A model generated the notes under the pieces. That model was not told where the DNA came from. It made no database searches and saw only the letters and a list, made by a program, of their open reading frames with translations. Made by a program: the position numbers and the translations under genes. This document shows, in pieces, positions 23,421 through 25,852 of a stretch of 25,852 nt of DNA. Numbering within the stretch: the first letter of the stretch is position 1; every line of letters begins with the position of its first letter. The stretch comes from Sphingopyxis sp. (GTDB taxonomy: Bacteria > Pseudomonadota > Alphaproteobacteria > Sphingomonadales > Sphingomonadaceae), in NCBI GenBank assembly GCA_013911715.1, contig JACEST010000009.1:1-25852 (forward strand), in the 5' to 3' direction.

Positions 23421-24980
23421 ATGACAATGAGCGATCCCGAACGCATCCCGGTGATTATCGGCGGAGGCCAGATCAATGATCGCCCGAATGACCCGGCGCA
23501 AGGGCTCGATTCGTTGCACCTGATGGCTGCGGCCCTGCACGCCGCCGAAGCCGATATTGGCGTTGGCCCATTGCTGACAGAACTCGACAGCCTGGCCATT
23601 GTTGATCAGATCAGTTTTCGCGAATTTCTCGACCTCAGCCGGGATCTCGCCGACTTGCTGGGGATTGATCCGCCGGTCAACTATCAGTCCGCCGGCCTGC
23701 ACGGCGATACGCCTATCCGACTTTTGAACGAGGCGGCCAATCGGATTGGTGCAGGTGAAGCCAGGCTTTGCGCGGTGGTCGGAGGTGAGGCCTTGCGGAC
23801 GGCGCGCGCGCGGCAGCAAGAGGCGGCCTTTCAGGATAAACTGCTTGGCGCAAACCGATCGATCCAAAATGATGGCGAAGAACCAAATCCCGTCCGTCAA
23901 ATCGCGACAATGGCGCGCCCCAATTATAATCAGATGTTCGGGTTGATCTCGCCGGTCGATGTTTACCCGCTCTATGAAAATGCAGGCCGCGCGGCTTACG
24001 GCCAGACATTGGCCGAGGCTCAAAAGGAAAGCGCCGCCATCTGGTCCTTGATGAGCAAAGTGGCTGCCGCCAACGAAAATGCCTGGATCCGCAGGGAGCA
24101 TTCAGCGGAAGAAATATTGAGGATTGACGACAATAACCGGCGCATTGCCCACCCCTATAGCAAGCTGATGGTGGCCAACAGCGTGGTCAATCAGGGGGCT
24201 GCGATCATTCTCGCCAGCTTGGCCGAGGCACGGCGGCGCGGCGTTGCTGAAGAAAACATCATCTATGTCGGCATGGGCGCAGCGGCGCGCGAGGCGGGCA
24301 ATATCGTCAAGCGCGACCGCTATGACCGGTCAGTCAGCATGGACACCGCGATCCTGCGCTGTTTGGTCCTGAACGATATGACGGCGGAGGATTTGGACTT
24401 CGTCGAACTTTACAGCTGCTTTCCCTGCGTCACCAAAATGGCGCGCAGGACGCTTGGCTGGCCGGTCGACAAGCCCGCAACGGTGTTCGGTGGGCTAACT
24501 TTTGGCGGGGCGCCGCTGGCCAATTATATGAGCCATGCCGTTGTTTCGATGGTGAACAGGCTGCGCGCCGAGGGCCGGACGGGCTTCCTTTTCGCCAATG
24601 GCGGCTTTGCCACCGACAATCATTGTATGGTCTTGTCGAACCAGCCGATTGCCGCAGCGAAATTCCCGCAGAATTTTGATTATCGCGCCGAAGCCGATGC
24701 GGTCCGCGGTGCTATCCCGCCCATCGACGAGGATTATGCGGGCCCGGCGACGATCGAAACTTACACGGTCTTTTACAAGCGCGACGAAACCCCGCGTTCC
24801 GGGGTTGTTGTCGGCCGCACACCGGATGGCGGGCGAACGCTCGCGCATGTCGATGTGGGCGATCAGGCGATGGTCGCGTTCCTCACCGATGGCCGGATCG
24901 AACCCGTTGGGACAAGCGGAACCATCACGGACGCGGGCGATGGTCGCCGTGTCTTCGTTAGCGCGCAAAGCGCGCGCTGA
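23421..24980 (+). CDS. Thiolase-like protein (TLP1 type) lacking thiolase catalytic residues
   Basis: 519 residues with a thiolase fold. The segment NYQSAGLHGDTPIRLLNEAA (88-107), where thiolases carry the nucleophilic cysteine, has none. The usual GHP histidine motif reads GGAPLANYMSHA, and the last cysteine motif is replaced by NGGFATDNHC. VELYSCFPC resembles the HDCF block of SCP2-type thiolases. From about residue 448 an extra C-terminal domain (YTVFYKRDETPRSGVVVGRT then VDVGDQAMVAFLTDG) resembles the additional domain of mycobacterial thiolase-like protein 1. Automated annotation would say acetyl-CoA acetyltransferase, but ordinary thiolysis is doubtful; CoA-ester binding or another carbon-carbon reaction is possible. 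ATG 23421 is used, with ATG 23427 equally possible. It lies 58 bp after the pump gene. Confidence 0.82.
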   Translation: MTMSDPERIPVIIGGGQINDRPNDPAQGLDSLHLMAAALHAAEADIGVGPLLTELDSLAIVDQISFREFLDLSRDLADLLGIDPPVNYQSAGLHGDTPIRLLNEAANRIGAGEARLCAVVGGEALRTARARQQEAAFQDKLLGANRSIQNDGEEPNPVRQIATMARPNYNQMFGLISPVDVYPLYENAGRAAYGQTLAEAQKESAAIWSLMSKVAAANENAWIRREHSAEEILRIDDNNRRIAHPYSKLMVANSVVNQGAAIILASLAEARRRGVAEENIIYVGMGAAAREAGNIVKRDRYDRSVSMDTAILRCLVLNDMTAEDLDFVELYSCFPCVTKMARRTLGWPVDKPATVFGGLTFGGAPLANYMSHAVVSMVNRLRAEGRTGFLFANGGFATDNHCMVLSNQPIAAAKFPQNFDYRAEADAVRGAIPPIDEDYAGPATIETYTVFYKRDETPRSGVVVGRTPDGGRTLAHVDVGDQAMVAFLTDGRIEPVGTSGTITDAGDGRRVFVSAQSAR

Positions 24981-25000
24981 TCGCGCCATTCGTTCGCCGG

Positions 25001-25672
25001 TCAAAAACCCACAAAGGTTGTGGCCTCGGCCACCGATTTGCGTTCCGATACGACGGCGTTGGCGGGAAAACTATGATCGGGCCAACCCAATGCGATGCTC
25101 TTCATGATCACCTGGTCATCGGCAATCCCGGCGTGTTCGCGCACGACGGGCGACTGCATGATGCCCTGGCTGTTGATGACGGTGCCTAGCCCGCGCGACC
25201 AGGCCGCATTGACCAGCGCCGTCGCCACCGCACCGCAATCAAACGGCGTGTCGTCGCTGCCATTGCACACCTTATCATAAGTGATGATCACGCACACCGG
25301 CGCGTCGAACTGACGGAATCCGCGCAGCACCCAATCCTGCCGCGCCGCCGCATCGTCGCGCGCGATACCCATTTCGGCGAACAATTGTTTGGCGACGCCA
25401 ATCTGGCGTTCGCGGTGCACCCCGGCGAAGGGCTGGCCCTGCCGGAACTCGCGGCTCTGCGGCACGCCGGCAACCATGCGTTCGGTATTGCCGGCGCGAA
25501 TGCGGTCGAGCGGTTCGCCGGTGATGACGTAAAAATTATAGGGCTGGGTGTTCATCGACGATGGCGCGCGCATAGCGAGGGCCAATATCTCCTCGATCAA
25601 TTCGCGCGGCACGGGATCGGGCTTATAGCCCCGGATGCTGCGGCGACCGAGGATCACGTCGTCGAATGTCAT
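25001..25672 (-). CDS. Nitroreductase-family flavoprotein
   Basis: 223-residue FMN-dependent oxidoreductase. The N-terminal signature VILGRRSIRGYKPDPVPREL, then ILALAMRAPSSMNTQPYNFY, supplies FMN phosphate- and ring-binding residues. NAAWSRGLGTVINSQG and the C-terminal SIALGWPD, then ANAVVSERKSVAEATTFVGF, complete the family pattern. Family members reduce nitroaromatics, quinones or enones with NAD(P)H; the natural substrate is unknown. ATG 25672 is chosen because everything upstream in the frame is tRNA sequence. It is convergent with the thiolase-like gene (20 bp between stops) and begins 22 bp downstream of tRNA-Ser, so it may be read from the tRNA promoter. Confidence 0.9.
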   Translation of the reverse strand: MTFDDVILGRRSIRGYKPDPVPRELIEEILALAMRAPSSMNTQPYNFYVITGEPLDRIRAGNTERMVAGVPQSREFRQGQPFAGVHRERQIGVAKQLFAEMGIARDDAAARQDWVLRGFRQFDAPVCVIITYDKVCNGSDDTPFDCGAVATALVNAAWSRGLGTVINSQGIMQSPVVREHAGIADDQVIMKSIALGWPDHSFPANAVVSERKSVAEATTFVGF

Positions 25673-25694
25673 GGGAATCCTTGCACAAAGGGAA

Positions 25695-25785
25695 TGGCGG
25701 AGCGGGTGGGATTCGAACCCACGATGGGCTTTTGACCCATACTCACTTTCCAGGCGAGCGCCTTCGACCACTCGGCCACCGCTCC
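25695..25785 (-). tRNA. tRNA-Ser (anticodon GGA), CCA encoded
   Basis: 91 nt on the minus strand. Acceptor stem GGAGCGG pairs with CCGCTCC, discriminator G and encoded CCA (25695-25697). D-arm GCCGAGTGGTCGAAGGC, anticodon stem CTCGC/GTGAG with loop CTGGAAA (anticodon GGA at 25749-25751), a long variable arm typical of serine tRNAs, and the T-arm GTGGGTTCGAATCCCAC. It reads UCC and UCU codons. Nothing recognisable lies in the last 67 bases of the window beyond room for its promoter. Confidence 0.96.
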
Positions 25786-25852
25786 GCATTGCTTGGAAGG
25801 GTGCGCCCTAATGGGATGAACCGCCTCTGGCAAGGGTGAGCCAATCCCATCC

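Noticed and set aside
25786..25852. Promoter of tRNA-Ser
   Set aside because: A TTGCCA is present on the minus strand but no convincing -10 at proper spacing.

Overview
The window looks like a chromosomal segment of a Sphingomonadaceae-type alphaproteobacterium (Sphingopyxis/Sphingorhabdus-like). This is inferred from four things: GC-rich codon use, a large TonB-dependent receptor beside a TetR regulator, the pyruvate dehydrogenase E2 ... lpdA gene order, and several hairpin repeats of the kind that litter sphingomonad intergenic DNA. No database search was possible, so the genus is a guess.

Layout. (1) 1-3409: the end of the pyruvate dehydrogenase E2 gene, a chain of tightly overlapping small genes (two visibly broken, one small membrane protein, one DUF559 endonuclease-fold gene bracketed by hairpin repeats), then lpdA (E3). 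(2) 3489-5384: a small membrane protein, the N-terminal stump of an amidohydrolase, a tyrosine/lipid phosphatase and an enoyl-CoA hydratase with its centre deleted; a local zone of gene decay. (3) 5640-10079: an alpha-methylacyl-CoA racemase-type gene divergent from acetyl-CoA synthetase, then a zinc-independent MDR oxidoreductase. Long inverted repeats separate these genes. (4) 10080-10449: no ordinary gene. It holds a 28-bp perfect inverted repeat and, 11 bp on, a 269-bp element with 34-bp perfect terminal inverted repeats and nested internal hairpins. (5) 10450-18423: a probable catabolic module. It comprises an exported epoxide-hydrolase-like enzyme, a lipoprotein cytochrome c-PQQ dehydrogenase of the polyvinyl-alcohol-dehydrogenase type, an exported two-domain VOC protein, a TetR regulator, an SDR oxidoreductase and a TonB-dependent receptor. 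The hydrolase and the receptor share a 22-bp upstream motif. (6) 18567-23362: a TetR repressor divergent from an RND efflux pair (lipoprotein adaptor plus inner-membrane pump). (7) 23421-25785: a thiolase-like protein of the TLP1 type lacking thiolase catalytic residues, a nitroreductase and tRNA-Ser(GGA).

How it works together (inference): the receptor would bring a bulky substrate into the periplasm. There three exported enzymes (hydrolase, quinohemoprotein dehydrogenase, VOC protein) would act on it before uptake, and the cytoplasmic SDR could continue the oxidation. The acyl-CoA genes nearby fit general fatty or branched-chain acid catabolism, and the RND pump would remove toxic compounds. 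The two most unusual items are the fold-back element at 10185-10453 and the largely periplasmic enzyme module next to it.
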